The translations under genes and the position numbers were made by a program. A DNA stretch of 64,000 nucleotides, from positions 49,591,593 through 49,655,592 of the forward strand of contig OZ024890.1 in NCBI GenBank assembly GCA_964017195.1. Direction: 5' to 3'. Position 1 is the stretch's first letter. Every line of letters starts with the position of its first letter. The notes under the pieces were generated by a model that saw nothing but the letters and a program-made list of their open reading frames with translations, made no database searches and was not told the DNA's origin. The DNA comes from Siderastrea radians (Eukaryota; Cnidaria; Anthozoa; Scleractinia; Rhizangiidae). Below, piece by piece: positions 43,485 through 55,909 of the stretch.

Positions 43485-44541
43485 GGCTATGCGTGACTGA
43501 TATTTAAGCCGACAGAGTTGTTATGCTGATAAGGTGTCGATTCCTGCCATGTTCAAAGTTTGTACGCCTGCCGGAGATATCACAGTGGCTACCTTCAACT
43601 TGTTTCAAGTCAAGCTTCCTTTTTAAAGGTTTGTAACATTCCATGACATTGCAGTTTTCTACTTTAAACTCCAAGAGTCAAATCTACGTACAGATGTAGT
43701 TTAATTCTTATGTTGTTTAGTAGTCTGCGAATGATATGAGTCTTACAAATAACAGATATGTGACCATTGAAATGAAAGCTAACGAATGGTAGATTTCTGT
43801 GGCGCTCCTTTGTTGCAAATGAAAATTTCAAGATTTTTCGCTTTCAACTTTTAGAGTTTTTGTCAGCGAAAAGATGGAGCTTTCGTTTTGTAGTGGAGCG
43901 ATGTGTTTTACTGAGTGCAACGAGGCCCTGACGCCGGAAATATTAGGACTATTTTAGGCCGCCAGCGAGCAAACCACTCAGTAGCTCCGCTTTAATGCCT
44001 CAGCTATTTACATTTGCATACATTGCAGCTCATCACAACCTTATATTCGACTTTAGAGTTACCGCTTGCTCGCTATAAAAGAGAAAACTATGGCTTCGAA
44101 ACATCAACAAATATGTGGTAGATCATTTGACCCGGCCTTCGAAATGCACTTGACGTACATTTGTTCAGGTAGACATTTTTGCATTTTAAGAGCAGATGCA
44201 AAGGCTATGTACGGAGGGCAACTGAACACACTGTATTTCCTAGTCGGCTTGATTGTCTCGTTTTCAGAGTCTAAATGCGCATCCGAGCGTCACGTCCTGC
44301 AAGTCCTATTTCAGCACGTCATTTTACTTGCTTCGGTTGCATTTTCCTGCACCCCCGGGAACGTCTCACACACTGTATATATATATATACACCCGTTTTC
44401 AAAAACATTGCAACTTGAAAAATATATATACAGATATACATCTTTTGTCTTCACAACGCGAAAACAAAAGAATAAATTTGAAAACAAAAGGTATATATAT
44501 ATGTATATATATTTTTCAAGTTGCAATGTTTTTGGAAACGG

Positions 44542-44577
<36 letters not shown>

Positions 44578-44850
44578 CATTCATAAGGAGTTTGAACCAC
44601 TGTAAAGTTCAAAAATTCAAACGACTTCACAGGGTCTATGCCTACTTTTTTAAAGGAAGACAATTCAATTTGCATGTGTATGCAAATCGGCTTTTTTCGT
44701 TTTCAGATTATCTAACAAAAAAATCACTCAACAGTAACGTTCTTGTTTGCCTTACAATAAATCATACAAAAGTGCGCAGTTCAGCTCTATTGATTTTTTA
44801 TTTAAGTTCCTTAGCTCGCAGATTCAGTTCTTTGAAAATGAAGTAGTCTC
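43485..44850. repeat. Old upstream duplicate block, copy 1
   Basis: Collinear by eye with about 54965-55900: GAGTTGTTATGCT(G/A)ATAA, CATTCCATGAC, ATTTTAAGAGCAGA(T/G)GCAA and GACT...TTTGTCTCG occur in the same order. Divergence is clearly higher than in the DUF885 3' region. Lies upstream of the DUF885 gene; no coding content recognised. Confidence 0.6.
44375..44573. mobile_element. AT-rich inverted-repeat element in a (TA)n tract
   Basis: ACACCCGTTTTCAAAAACAT+TGCAACTTGAAAAATATATA is mirrored about 80 bases later. The paralogous block near 55650 lacks it, so it inserted after the duplication. Confidence 0.65.
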
Positions 44851-46129
44851 CTATTATCTCGAACAAGAGCTTAATATAGCAATTGTGAAAAGTGAGTAAA
44901 TTAATCATCCAAGAGAAACGTCTTATAATTCAAGATAGCGGGGTATTCTGGATAGTCAGAGCGCAAGATATCGTGCTGTATTACCAGTTACTCTTATTTA
45001 GTTTTCTCAGCTTTATAATGTGGCTATCTTCTTTGCATAAGCAAGCAACAGCAAACAATTGCCCAAGCTACGACCTGACTCTGTACACTAAAGAAGGAAT
45101 TTTTTCCATATTCTATTAGTGTCACCGGTCGGTGGAAAGTTAAGGCTGCCGTAGACCGAAGTAATGTATTTTAGATTGGGGCATTTTGAAGGACAAAGGC
45201 GTTGAGAACAGGAAACTCCGCTTGGTTTCGTCGGGCTGTAAAAGTGGGACATCACTCACACTCTCCATATGTTGCACTTTACCTGGCTCCAGTGAGCTCT
45301 CAAAGATTGCGTTTATTTAGGACTAGGACGTAAACATTAATTGTTAACTCTAAATTTATAATGGTGTACATGAAGTAAATTTACGACCGTGGATGCTAAA
45401 AGAAAGAACGCCCGTTGAGCTAAAACTTTATATTCAGTGGACTGAATAACCACGTGGCAGAAATTTACTGTATCAGTGTCTCTACGAATACTGAACCGCC
45501 TAGCCTGCTAAGCAAGTGTTTCCAGACTTTTCCATAGGCTTTTCCGCGCGTTTGAAGCATTCTTCGCTTTTTGGCCCCGCGAAAATTGGCCTACTTTTTT
45601 AGCCTTTTCTGACGCTTGTTGGGAATCTCCTATTTGGCAGAATTGGACCAAAACTGTTGAACGTGATACCTGAGGACGGAAGAAAGTTAGAGAAATATAT
45701 TTAGGAAAACACATGATGCACCAAGTACTTATTCACATTCTAAGCAATGACCGAAGACAGTGATGTTGCACCATCTTCTCTTCATTTGCCTCGTTCTTTT
45801 GACATGTTTCTCCTAAATGACATGATTTAGCTTTCAAAAGTGTTTTTCCTGCGCCGTATGAATTAAGTTAAGTAGACTTAACTAATATATATATACTTTT
45901 AAGTTGAAATAGCCTTTAAGATTAAGAGAAGGGTGGTGTCTCTTGTTCACAATTAATCGAACCTTGAACATCAGATTTTAGCTATCAGGAATAACGTAAG
46001 TTAACTTGAAAATTGTGTCTGAAAAAAGGAACTTATTGTGTTGTAGTTTGTATGTATGGCATTATTTTCTCGTTGGTAAGATGCTACTTTTGTACTTTAA
46101 AAACTTTTCAAACAAATACAATTTCTTTA

Positions 46130-46890
46130 AAAAGGTGGGGCAACAACAACAATAGCTTTATTTGCATGACTATATGTCATTACAGTATTGCAAAAGCATA
46201 CAACTCAACAAAAAGAACTTATAATGTAATAATTATATAAGGAGATAAGAATTAAGTTACATCAGTCTGAATTGATAATAAATTACTGCGTAAATTTAAG
46301 CATAATAGAAAGCATCTCAGCAATTGAATGTTTACAAAATAATTATCAGAATTCATTCATTCTTTTGTAGCGTCCAATGTAGACAATCGTTTTATATATG
46401 GTAGGTGATATTCTAGTTTCCTGTAAAACCTGTCTCTAGAAATTGAGTATTTAGGACAGTCAAAAGTAAGTGAATTTCATCCTCGATTTGATTAGATCCG
46501 CAAGTAGGGCAAATTCTATTAACTCAATCATTAGTTTGTGATTACCTATTCTGAATTTCACTAATTCTTTCCTTTCATTTAACTTGCTTGTAAGTTCTAG
46601 ATAACAAGAAGGTGTGTATTCGTTTTTAAAAGTGTTATAAAATTCTAGTTTCTTATGAGTGTTGAATACAATGTTGCCAGTGTAGGATATATTTGTGTTG
46701 CATTAGGCTTATATAGTGTTCGATCTTAGATTTAGTTAAGACACTGGGGTCAAAATCAGGCAAATTATAGTATCCAGACATCCTCATAACACTAGAGTAG
46801 AAACTACTGTGGTAGTAAAAAGCTTTTATGATGAGTGTCGACCTCACGAGTTTCACAGTTCCTTGATGCAAGTTATCAAATACAACACGT
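46130..46890 (-). mobile_element. Decayed LINE, C-terminal region
   Basis: Minus strand: MRMSGYYNLPDFDPSVLTKS, KIEHYISLMQHKYILHWQ, then after frame changes KELVKFRIGNHKL and RICPTCGSNQIEDEIHLLL. This matches the coral-type LINE tail with a C-P-x-C...E-x-E-x-H zinc-like motif. Multiple frameshifts and a stop in GNHKL's continuation. Confidence 0.65.
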
Positions 46891-47283
46891 AAAATTAAGT
46901 GGTTGAGATTTAGCCTGATCCTTGAGCTAAGTTTTTACGAAAGGACTTTTTTAACGCCCATCTTTCACACGACGTGAATCCTGGGCATAAATTTTAACAT
47001 TTATCGTGACTTTGTTTCTGTTCAACACTGACCAGAACAAGTTCCTAAAACACACGATATAATCAGAGATTCGAGCGACGGTTCTTACTTCCTCGCGTGT
47101 CTTTCTGGCTGTTTGCTCTCTCTCCCTCTACTATCACCAAGGTATACATTATTTTACGTAATCGTGATTGAGCGTCCTAAATCGTGGTTTATTCTGATAG
47201 TGTTACTAAAGGCATTGATGCTACTGATTACTTATTGATTATCTGGAAAAACTAATGGTTCATTGACTTCACTTCTTCTTTAG

Positions 47284-47341
47284 GACTCGCCATTCATGAT
47301 AGTGGACTGAAGCTCGGTGATTAAATCCATTGTTTCCGGTC
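47284..47341 (+). other. 5' UTR part of the DUF885 first coding exon
   Basis: A TTCTTCTTTAG acceptor at 47283 precedes 58 non-coding bases to the ATG. A matching GTATAC donor follows CACCAAG at 47141, suggesting a non-coding exon ending there. The paralogue keeps the same acceptor region at 56800. Confidence 0.5.
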
Positions 47342-48089
47342 ATGCGCGTTCCTATTGTCCTCCTTGTGTTAACAGGGTTCTTAGCTGTCACTGGCCTTAT
47401 TTGTCTCATAATTGGAATCGTTTTTCTGGCACGTGACACATCATGTGATCAAGAGAGTGCTCTCAAGCCCTCATCGGACCGATGTTCTTATTCTGACGAA
47501 GCCAAACGTAGTGGCCTGGACGCGTTCTTAATGAAAGTGCAAGATAGCTATTATCGGCTACACCCGAATAAGATCGCATATAAGCCTGGAGTATCACCAT
47601 CCGAGATACGACAAAAATACCGTTCCTATAACCCTTCTCCGAGCAATATCAAACTTGTCACGGATGAAGCCTGGCGCCTTCTTGAGGAAGTAAACAAAAT
47701 AAATTTGGAGATGCATAAACTCAAGCCACGGGAAAAGAAGGCCTTGGCCCAAGTCAAGCATTATTTACAACACGTGTTTGGGACTCCTTATGACGTAAAT
47801 TATTACGCAGGGGATTTTCTGCTGGGACCTAATCTGTGGTGTTGGCAGCCGCTGTGTGACGTGCCATATGAAATCAAAAGCAGTCTGCATTACTTCAAGC
47901 CAAACAACACAAAAGACTTGGAGAACTTACAAAGGAAACTTGCAGAGATTAAAGCGACGTTTGTTCGGTACAGAAAGAACATGGAATATGGTGTGTCCGT
48001 GGGAATGGTTCGCACTGTGGAGCAGTGCAAAGCTGGGATTAATGGATTAACCGCTTATTTTCGTCAGATATCGATCAAAGGGGCAAACG
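47342..48089 (+). CDS. DUF885 gene exon 1
   Basis: Encodes the membrane anchor and the helical N-terminal domain. Seen: a short basic/hydrophobic start, then RDTSCDQESALKPSSDRCSY and a domain rich in Lys and Tyr (YRLHPNKIAYKPGVSP). Ends in phase 1 at GTGAGA; reading through would run into intron and stop at 48,238. Confidence 0.85.
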
Positions 48090-51000
48090 GTGAGAAATCC
48101 AAAGGTTTTAATTTCTTTGTCGGCACTCCCCTATTCCAGTTGCTGTACATTTGTCAATTAGATTTAATAGGACGGTGCCTCCTAATACAGAAGTTATTTT
48201 TGCACATTTTTATGACTATGCGATTAAGGAGATCTTAGCAAGGGCTGTTAAAATCCAAAATTAAAATTTTGGGCAACCAAGTATTTTTCAGAGATAATTA
48301 AGCAACCAAAGTAAAGTATGGCATTTTCTCTCCAAATTATAGTTTAATTATGAACTCTAACGCGTGGTTACCATATTTTTTTCTTTTTGGATCATGTGGA
48401 TTCCAACAGTCCTTGCCAAGTCTGCTAAGATCTGCTTTTCCCGCACAAACATAAAAAGCGCATAAATACCTTTGTACGAGCAGGAATCGTACCATCTAGT
48501 CAGTAGAATACCATCTAGCTCTACTGATGATTCATAATTCACTTTACTCTGATGATGACTTCCGCTCAAGATCAGTGCGGTAACCTCAGTCAGTGCCATC
48601 ACAAACACTCACCTGGGCGATCATACTTCACGAAGGTGAGCCCCTTTAATAGTCTAATACAGAAGGGATAAACACCACCATTAATAAGCCAAACCTCCAT
48701 GTACAGTATTAACTTTTATACTGTAAATGAAATTTTTATAGCAAAGCAAAACTTATTGATGACTTGCTAACACAAATTGTGTTTGCATATAAGTTGCAAG
48801 CGATGGATGCTATAAATTTTTTGCCATTTACCATTTTTTATTTTTGTTTCTCTTAAGGAATCTTTGAAGAAAAGTTTGTCCAAGGCCTTCTTCGACCAGC
48901 ATTTATTCAGACCATCACCAAAAATACGGAAGAAAACAATTTATGGGAAAGTAAACATGGAAAGTCTGTGAACGAGTCTTTGAGAGAGCTCATTGTTGAC
49001 AACATAGGGAAACCAATAGACGACTTTTTCACGTAAGCCATTGTCATCAGTTTATGAATTGAAGGAGGTATTTTGGGGGTCTTTAAATGCGTTACGTCAA
49101 ATAAGTTTAGATGTCTCTGTCATGCTTTGTCACGTTATTTGGCCTGACTCCGTCTGATTCTGTCACGCCATACAAAGTAATTCGCACACGTTAGGTCACG
49201 CAACACGCAACACACTCACAAAATTAACATAGATCAGACCAGATTTTTTTTAATCTTCACAGACCAGAAGGCTGATTCCCCTGCACCATTTTACAATTTC
49301 TTCAAAACGTAAGCAAACTCTCAATCAAAACCAATTGTTATTTCTGAATTACCAAGAAGAATTTTCTTGCCATCTTCCGTGTTTAGGTATCTCAGAAAGG
49401 TTCACATACAACACTGCGTCACCAGTAACGTGTCCAGTGGTCTCGCCACACTTCCTCTTTCCTTTGTGTATGTCAATGATACCGCTGACAAATCAAGACC
49501 GACGAACAAGTCTCTGCCTACAGGAGAAAAGCTGAACGGGAAGAAGTCGTATGAAAAGATTGTGACATATTTTACGACAAACAGCATGACCCCGGATGAA
49601 ATAAATAAACTCGGATTCAAGATGCTTAATGAGCTCTATCCGCAAGTGAGTGGTGATACACCTAAATCGAAAACGTAGCCTTTCTTGTATAAAAATGAAA
49701 ACTATAAAGATACGGTATGCGACACAACGAGGTTCTGGGAAGAGGGCAACATTATCGTGAGATACTGGTGCTTAATCCAGATAAATTCCAAGATGATGAT
49801 GGAAGATTTCAATTAATGTCATAAGTATAATTGCGCTTGCTTTGGTTGACTTTACTTACCTCTGTGATTGGCTAAAAAACCTTGCGACAAACGGAAGAAA
49901 AAAATCCAATTGTAACTTGAAAACTGGGGGGCTAAATAATCATGCGCAGACGAACCTAGGCAGAGCCCTGCCAGGGGCACCAGTACAATGAGAGTGGGGG
50001 TGGTCTGGGGGGAGGCTGAGTATACCTGAATAAAATGTTAATTCGACAACTCCGTATATTAAGTTTAACTGACTTCAGTTAAGAGGACACTTTCCCATTC
50101 TCCAAATTTGTAAACTCTAGTTATTCCCCTTGATACAGATTTGACTGTGTTTTCTGCCGTCACAAATAGGTCCTAGAGGTAGCAAGGCTGGTGACAAAAG
50201 AAGCAGATAACGACACAGCCAAAGAGAGGTTTATCCAAAGATTGAATTATTCTGACATGTACTTTATTCAGGAAGAAATTCCACAGAATGAGTCGGACGA
50301 AAACGCGCATGTGATTTGTGGTGATGTGGAAGGTGCAAAGAAATACTGCCCCACAAGATGGCGCGCGATTCAAAACTGGTTCGCTGAGGCTGAAATGGTC
50401 AGTCAATAATTATAATGTCTAGGACACTTATTTCGAGGATGGCTCTCGAATTGCCGCCAAGAATTCACGTTTCCCTCACTATTGCGTTTTCTCGATAGTG
50501 ATCGTTGCTTCTTTCAATAAAGCCGTGCAATTGTCTGCCATGCGAATGTACTCGTTTCTTTTCCAGTCAAGGGAAAACCAAGCCTAAACGTGACCTGGCT
50601 TACACGCATTTTTCCGCGCTTCTCACCAATTGCGTGTTTTCCTCAGCTTTTCACCGGTTGTACTATTTTCTTGCAAGTCACACAAGTTACATGTTTTTGC
50701 CGCGCTTGGAACTGGTTGCATGCTATTCCTGCGTTTGTTGCCGGCATCGGTTTCATATTTTAGCTTAGAATTGTTACACGTTCTTTGTCTTTTCCCTGCT
50801 AGACTGTGATTGGTCAGATACAAATAGAATACTTGGGCGACATCCAACGAAAGGGCCATTCAAGTCCCGTAGTCCTGTAATAAGGTGCTTGAGCAAAGTT
50901 CCTTATGATAGACAGAATGGACGATTATGAAGACTCTTAATAGCTGCGTAATCCTTCAATAAGGCACTTGACCAAATTCCAAATAATAGACATAACAGAA

Positions 51001-54000
51001 AATTATGAAAGCTCTAAACGAAAACGGGTTAAGACTCCAGGAGCTTGTTTCTCGGATGCCCGCGAAAACATTTCGGCCCCAAAAAGCCATTTGTAAAATT
51101 GTTAAAACCACTCTTCCTACGAAGCTCTTATTTAACTTATAGCAAAATTTTATGCTTGAAAACTTCTTTGTTTACAAGATAAGAGGTGAATTATCGTGCC
51201 CGAAATGGGCCGCCCGAAAAGTTTCGGGGCATTTCGCAAAAACGCTTATCAGGTTCTTAAAACGTGTTAAAAGTCTTGGCTCTTTGACATTTGATTGCTG
51301 GATAGTTCTTTTATCAATTCAAATTACTAGGTTTATATCGCAACATACTAGAGGATAACATCTTAACTTTGCTATTTTCTTTCCGCAGGCGTTCAGTTTA
51401 CTGGATCCCAAGACTATTGACATGTTTCACTTCAGCGGCCCGAAACACACCACACCTAACTGTCCGATAGAAATGGCACCTGATTTTAACCCGTCTGCAG
51501 GGGCCAATTATAATGACGGAGGAAAAGAGTGCAAGAAAAACGCGCATTACAATGTTCCTTTCTTTTCGGGGAGACCTGGACCCAAATATGAGGAGTGGAG
51601 CACAAACTCGCACGAAGGGAGGCCTGGGCACCACACTCAAGTGAGTTTTTGTGAAACTGTTGCAAGTTGTTGTGGTAAATGGATGTCAACAGATGAAATG
51701 GAAAGTGTTGCGTTAGCCTTGATTCTTCTAACTTATTTCCTACATTGATTCGTTTTCGTTAAGAATGTTAAAGTGCACCTAACCCCAAAATATTTTTTTT
51801 CGCTAAAATAACTCTTTGCACCTGTTCGAAAAGCATTGCGCCCTTTTTTTTAATTCCCTTCAATCTTAACTTTTTATAGTTACAAAATCTAGCTAGCGTC
51901 GTGCGACAAATGATGCTTAGTTTTTCATACGTTTTGAAGCCTGTATTTTGTAAAACAGGTGCAAAATTTTATATTAGCGTAAAAAATATTTTGGGGTTAG
52001 GTGCACTTTAACGTATTTGGTTAAAAGTTGGGATTTTAGGCTTAAAATTGTTCAGATATGTCAAGCCTGAGTTTTTTACAAGCCATTACAAGCTAAAATC
52101 GAAGCCACGCCAGTTACTGACAGACAACAGGCATCACCCAGAATAGCTAGGGAGTGTTTGCAAAGAACTTCAAAACATATACCAGACATTCTCGCACCCA
52201 GAAAAGTCCTCTATTTTCTGCCTCAAAATTCTAGAAACTACAATCAATGAGCAAGAGAGACCAAAGGGAGACCATTTTTTTGACAAATTTAGGAGATGTA
52301 TGCTTAAATTTTAACGGTATTGTAGACGTCTTGTGGATGACTTTTACGAGCGTGACTATGCTTATTTTGGCTGGTTTTAAGTAGTACTTCCATGAAGGGC
52401 TTTTTGCTTTTGAAACACCAGTCACTGTCTAGCCACTAATTATCTTGTTTTTAATGCAGGTTCAAGGTCTGGAGGAACACTTTAGGGATAGCTGTGGTGG
52501 AGTAATCAAGTGGCTTGATCAAGAAACGTACTACACAGCCTTCACTGAAGGTTGGGGTTTGTATGCTGAGAACCCACTGATAGGAGAGGACACCGACACA
52601 TACAAGAATGAACCCTTTCAGAAATATGGGATGCTAAAATGGCAGGTCAGTTACCATTCCATTGACATGTTCCTAAATTAAGAGCACTGCTTTGCTGTTC
52701 TGTGGCTTTCATTTGAATGGTCACGTGCTGGTATTTCATCCACAGAATCTAAAGTTTCACTTTGTACAGCTTAATAAACAGCACCACAGGAAAGTACTGC
52801 TCAGAGGTTTTCATTTGAATGGTCAAACTTTAGGATTTCATCCACAGAATCAACAGCTAGAATCACCTCGTTCAGCCCATTTAGCAGCACTTCAAGAATG
52901 TGCTGCTTTGTTCTGAATGGTAGGCACAAATCAAAAATTATGTTTACGGAGTTCATAAATCAGAAGTACTACATAAAAGTGCTGCTAATAAACTCTTATT
53001 GTTAAAATTGTTTTTTGTTTGGTTTGCTACTTCCTTTGTCTCACATTCATAAATCTACCATAGTTTGATATGAAGGGGAAACAAAGGAAATATAAATATC
53101 ACACCGCAAACAAATTGAACTGTAAAAAATATACCAGTTTAGTATATACCAGTGTTTTTCGCGCGCTCTGATTGGCTATTCAAACTCGGCATAGTATATG
53201 CTATTCACCTCAAGGCATTGTTCTGGAATGTGCACGTAAGGTTTTCCTCATTTCTCAGAAAAACAGGAACTATTTGGTGCTTACTGTCCATAGGTTTGGC
53301 ATATACTAAAACAAGTATTCACCTCAGTGTCGGTGAAGAGTGGTAGACATTACCTCGCCGTTCCGCGGCTCGAGAAATATCCACCATCATTCATCTCCAC
53401 TTCGGTGAATAATTGTTAAATTTCCAACATAGGCACAGACATTGCTTTGTTTTATCTGTGGATTGAGCGTCATTTTCAATAAACTGACTAGTAGATGATT
53501 AGTTATGCCTGAGACCAATAAAAAAACTTTAACCTGAAATAGTACACTGATTTACCTGTCGCTCTATCTTTGTTGTTTATGACAAATCTCCATATTTTGC
53601 CCCGCAATATTTTAGGTTTGGCGCGCTTTACGTTTGATTGTCGACTCTGGCCTGCACTTCAAAGGATTTTCCCGCCAAAAAGCGCTTCAGTTCTTCGCTG
53701 ATTACGCCTGGGATGAAAGCGATACCGCAATAAAGGAAGTTACTCGTTACCAGAGCGCTCCCGGCCAGGCTACAGCTTACATGATCGGTCAACAGCACAT
53801 TAAGAAACTTAGAAACGAGGCGAAGAAGGTTCTGGGAGATAAATTCGACCTTCGAGACTTCCACTATCACTTGCTATCCCAGGGTTCCTCGCCGCTAAGT
53901 CACTTGGAGCAGAGTATCCATGCTTACGTCAATTGCACGATGAACGAAAAGGCTCCTGGGTGTTATGACTTACTCAATCCTGCAGTAAAAGACGAAGGCG

Positions 54001-54071
54001 GTGGAGACGATGACGTCATGGATGATGAAATTGTTCAGCCAGTCAGAAGGCCAAGGCGTCATTATTTTTGA
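47342..54071 (+). CDS. DUF885-family membrane-anchored putative metallopeptidase-like protein, 7 exons
   Basis: Exons 47342-48089, 48858-49032, 49387-49645, 50170-50397, 51389-51640, 52460-52645 and 53616-54071 join in frame (phases 1, 2, 0, 0, 0, 0) to 767 residues ending at TGA. Residues about 3-30 (VPIVLLVLTGFLAV, CLIIGIVFLA) form one membrane segment followed by a long soluble domain, so a type II or signal-anchored ectoprotein is inferred. Family signatures: HEGRPGHHTQ in exon 5, AFTEGWGLYAE in exon 6, EVTRYQSAPGQATAYMIG in exon 7. DUF885 proteins are mostly bacterial; the His/Glu motif suggests metal-dependent hydrolysis, but the substrate is unknown. A decayed tandem copy follows. The TTG at 47330 is not used as a start. 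Confidence 0.88.
48858..49032 (+). CDS. DUF885 gene exon 2
   Basis: Reads GIFEEKFVQGLLRPAF to GKPIDDFFT between a TCTCTTAAG acceptor and a GTAAGC donor. Recognised by frame continuity alone. Confidence 0.8.
49387..49645 (+). CDS. DUF885 gene exon 3
   Basis: Completes the split Thr codon and reads YLRKVHIQHCVTSNVSSGLA, then YEKIVTYFTTNSMTPDEINK, close to the Y-x-x-x-L-x-x-x-T-T...T-x-x-E-I/L segment of DUF885 proteins. N-glycosylation sites (NVS, NDT, NKS) fit an extracellular domain. Confidence 0.82.
50170..50397 (+). CDS. DUF885 gene exon 4
   Basis: VLEVARLVTKEADND to IQNWFAEAEM, helical and charged. Donor GTCAGT; without it the frame stops at 50409. Absent from the tandem copy. Confidence 0.8.
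51389..51640 (+). CDS. DUF885 gene exon 5 (HExxPGHHxQ motif)
   Basis: Ends with NSHEGRPGHHTQ, the most conserved DUF885 element and the likely metal-binding site. Upstream is AGANYNDGG and a Cys pair. Phase 0 on both sides. Confidence 0.88.
51772..52007. mobile_element. 236-bp TTAA MITE with a visible empty site in the paralogue
   Basis: Ends AGTGCACCTAACCCCAAAAT and ATTTTGGGGTTAGGTGCACT, TTAA on each side (51768-51771 and 52008-52011). The recent paralogue near 58708 reads AATGTTGACGCATTT without the element, fitting one TTAA (now TTGA) as the pre-insertion site. Confidence 0.85.
52460..52645 (+). CDS. DUF885 gene exon 6 (TEGWGLYAE motif)
   Basis: AFTEGWGLYAENPLIGED follows about 30 residues after the HExxPGHH motif, the usual DUF885 spacing. 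Its Glu residues are candidates for a third metal ligand. Next is FQKYGMLKW. Confidence 0.9.
53616..54071 (+). CDS. DUF885 gene exon 7 and stop
   Basis: RLIVDSGLHFKGFSRQKALQ, then EVTRYQSAPGQATAYMIG, LGDKFDLRDFHYHLL and GSSPLSHLE are the C-terminal DUF885 block. It ends with an acidic stretch (DEGGGDDDVMDDE) and a basic RRPRRHYF tail specific to this gene and its copy. Confidence 0.92.
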   Translation, partial: VWRALRLIVDSGLHFKGFSRQKALQFFADYAWDESDTAIKEVTRYQSAPGQATAYMIGQQHIKKLRNEAKKVLGDKFDLRDFHYHLLSQGSSPLSHLEQSIHAYVNCTMNEKAPGCYDLLNPAVKDEGGGDDDVMDDEIVQPVRRPRRHYF

Positions 54072-54317
54072 TCTTGCAAGTTTTACATAGAAAAAAACGT
54101 TGTGGCAATTTTAGATGGTTTTGTCTAATTTCAATGAACTTGTATTTTATGATGGCGGCTACGTCATGTTCACAACAAATTGACAACAGCGAGAACTCTT
54201 CAGGTTAATTCGCCACAAATTTTTAGCCACATCGGTGAACTGCATATGTGTACCCGAGAGCTATTGATAGCTTTCTTTTGTGCCCAAGGTAGTTATTGTA
54301 TACTTTTGATTGTTAAA

Positions 54318-54323
54318 AATAAA
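54318..54323 (+). terminator. Polyadenylation signal AATAAA of the DUF885 gene
   Basis: First AATAAA downstream of the stop codon, about 250 bases away. The same hexamer is conserved in the tandem copy. Confidence 0.6.
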
Positions 54324-54964
54324 TGATCCTTACAGAAGAAATAGAAGTACGTGAATTTACAGACTGAAGCAATTATAAACGGGACAGTGTCCGTGCTGAT
54401 ATATCATGAGCTCCTGGCTGGAGCCATTTCGATGCTAACTATCTAAAGCCAAAGATATTGATTAGTATAGTTCACTACCACGTTTTCTCCGTTTTTTTTT
54501 TCATTATGTTCTGACACACATTTTCGCTTTGTTTGGTCTATTTTTCCTATTCCTTTTCCATTTCTTTTTTTCTGTTAAGGTTAATTTTTTTTCTGGCAGT
54601 TTTTTGATCTATAAACTCAAACGTGGTGGTGGTATTGCACGGTGAACAGTAAAAACAATACTAACAGTGTTTCGTTGTCAGGACGCATCGGCTGATGTAT
54701 GCTCCTTGGAAATAAGACGTTCTAAAACTAGCACATGAAGCCCCGAAGGTTCAGTTCTCGGTTCATTTCCGCGGGGCAATTAATCAGTCGATCGTCTCTC
54801 GACAGATACACTCTGTTGTGAAAATAATATCCGCGTTCTGGAATTAAAATTTCTAGCAGAACTGGGCCAATTATTTTCCGGCTACAATTGCATTGAAGCA
54901 AATGTTTTTTTTGGCTTTTTTAAGTGATACTAAAAATGTATGATAGTGCCCCTTAAAAATGAAA

Positions 54965-55900
54965 TTAGCTATGCGTATCTAGTATTTAGGCCGATATATT
55001 AGATCAAATATTGAGTTGTTATGCTAATAAGATAACCATTTATCCGGATTGCGGTGTTGATTTCACTTCACGACAGAGTTTGGATGCATGCAAGCTTCGT
55101 TTTAAAGGTAAGTGACATTCCATGACTTCGCCGAGCTTTCGACTTTACACTCTAAGAGTCAATTATAGTTTTATCCTAATGTTGGTGTTCAATAAGTCTT
55201 TGAATGAAATCCTATTTACATGAAACAGATATACCTGCAACCATTCAAACGAAAGCTATCGCACACTGGCAGTAGATTTCAGTTGTGATGCCCCTTTTGC
55301 CGATGTTTTGCAAATGGTAATCTTTTTTCCTTTCCAATTTTGGGAGATTTTGGAAGTGAAAAGATGGAATGTTAGTTCAGCGACAACAATATGGTCCATG
55401 GTGCAACGAGTTCTTGACGCCTGAAACCTCTTCTAAACAGCGGGCAGGCGTATTGTTACGATATGCATTTTAAGAGCAGAGGCAACGAAGTACTTAGGGC
55501 AATTGTGTAAACGACTGTTTTTTTCTTGTCGACGTGTTTGTCTCGCCGCCAAAGTAAACTTGCGCATTTCAGCGTCATGTCACTGTTGAGCAAGCCCCGT
55601 CTCACCAGGTTTCACTTCGGTCGCCTTCACCTCGACCCTTCCTTATATGCACCCATATGTGGATAGCTATACAGTTTTGTCATTCACAGCGGTTCACAGG
55701 ATATGCCTACTTTTTAGAATGCAATACTTCATTCAATTTACTTGTATATGCAAATCAGGTTTTTCGAATATTGTTTGGCCGATAAAAAAATCACACAACA
55801 GGTACATGGCTAGTTAGGCTTTATTGCCTTTCAATTTTAGTTCCTAGGTCGTTGATTCATATCTATCTAAATGCATCATATTTACTGTTAAACCGCACCT
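54965..55900. repeat. Old upstream duplicate block, copy 2
   Basis: Counterpart of 43485-44850, placed upstream of the decayed DUF885 copy, shorter because the AT-rich element is absent. Confidence 0.6.
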
Positions 55901-55909
55901 CCGAACTTG

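Larger units (their letters stand above)
50608..54830 (+). repeat. Recent segmental duplication, source copy
   Basis: From intron 4 to beyond the 3' end this interval aligns by eye with 56909-60905 at roughly 95% or better, introns included. It ends near the shared GACAGATACACTCTGTTGT. Confidence 0.8.

Noticed and set aside
44066..44846. Two long overlapping open frames upstream of the DUF885 gene
   Set aside because: They run through an AT-rich inverted repeat and (TA)n tracts, have no family pattern, and the paralogous block does not keep the frames.
47342..54071. Bacterial contamination as the source of the DUF885 gene
   Set aside because: The gene has six canonical spliceosomal introns, lies within animal repeats and has a tandem paralogue in the same context.
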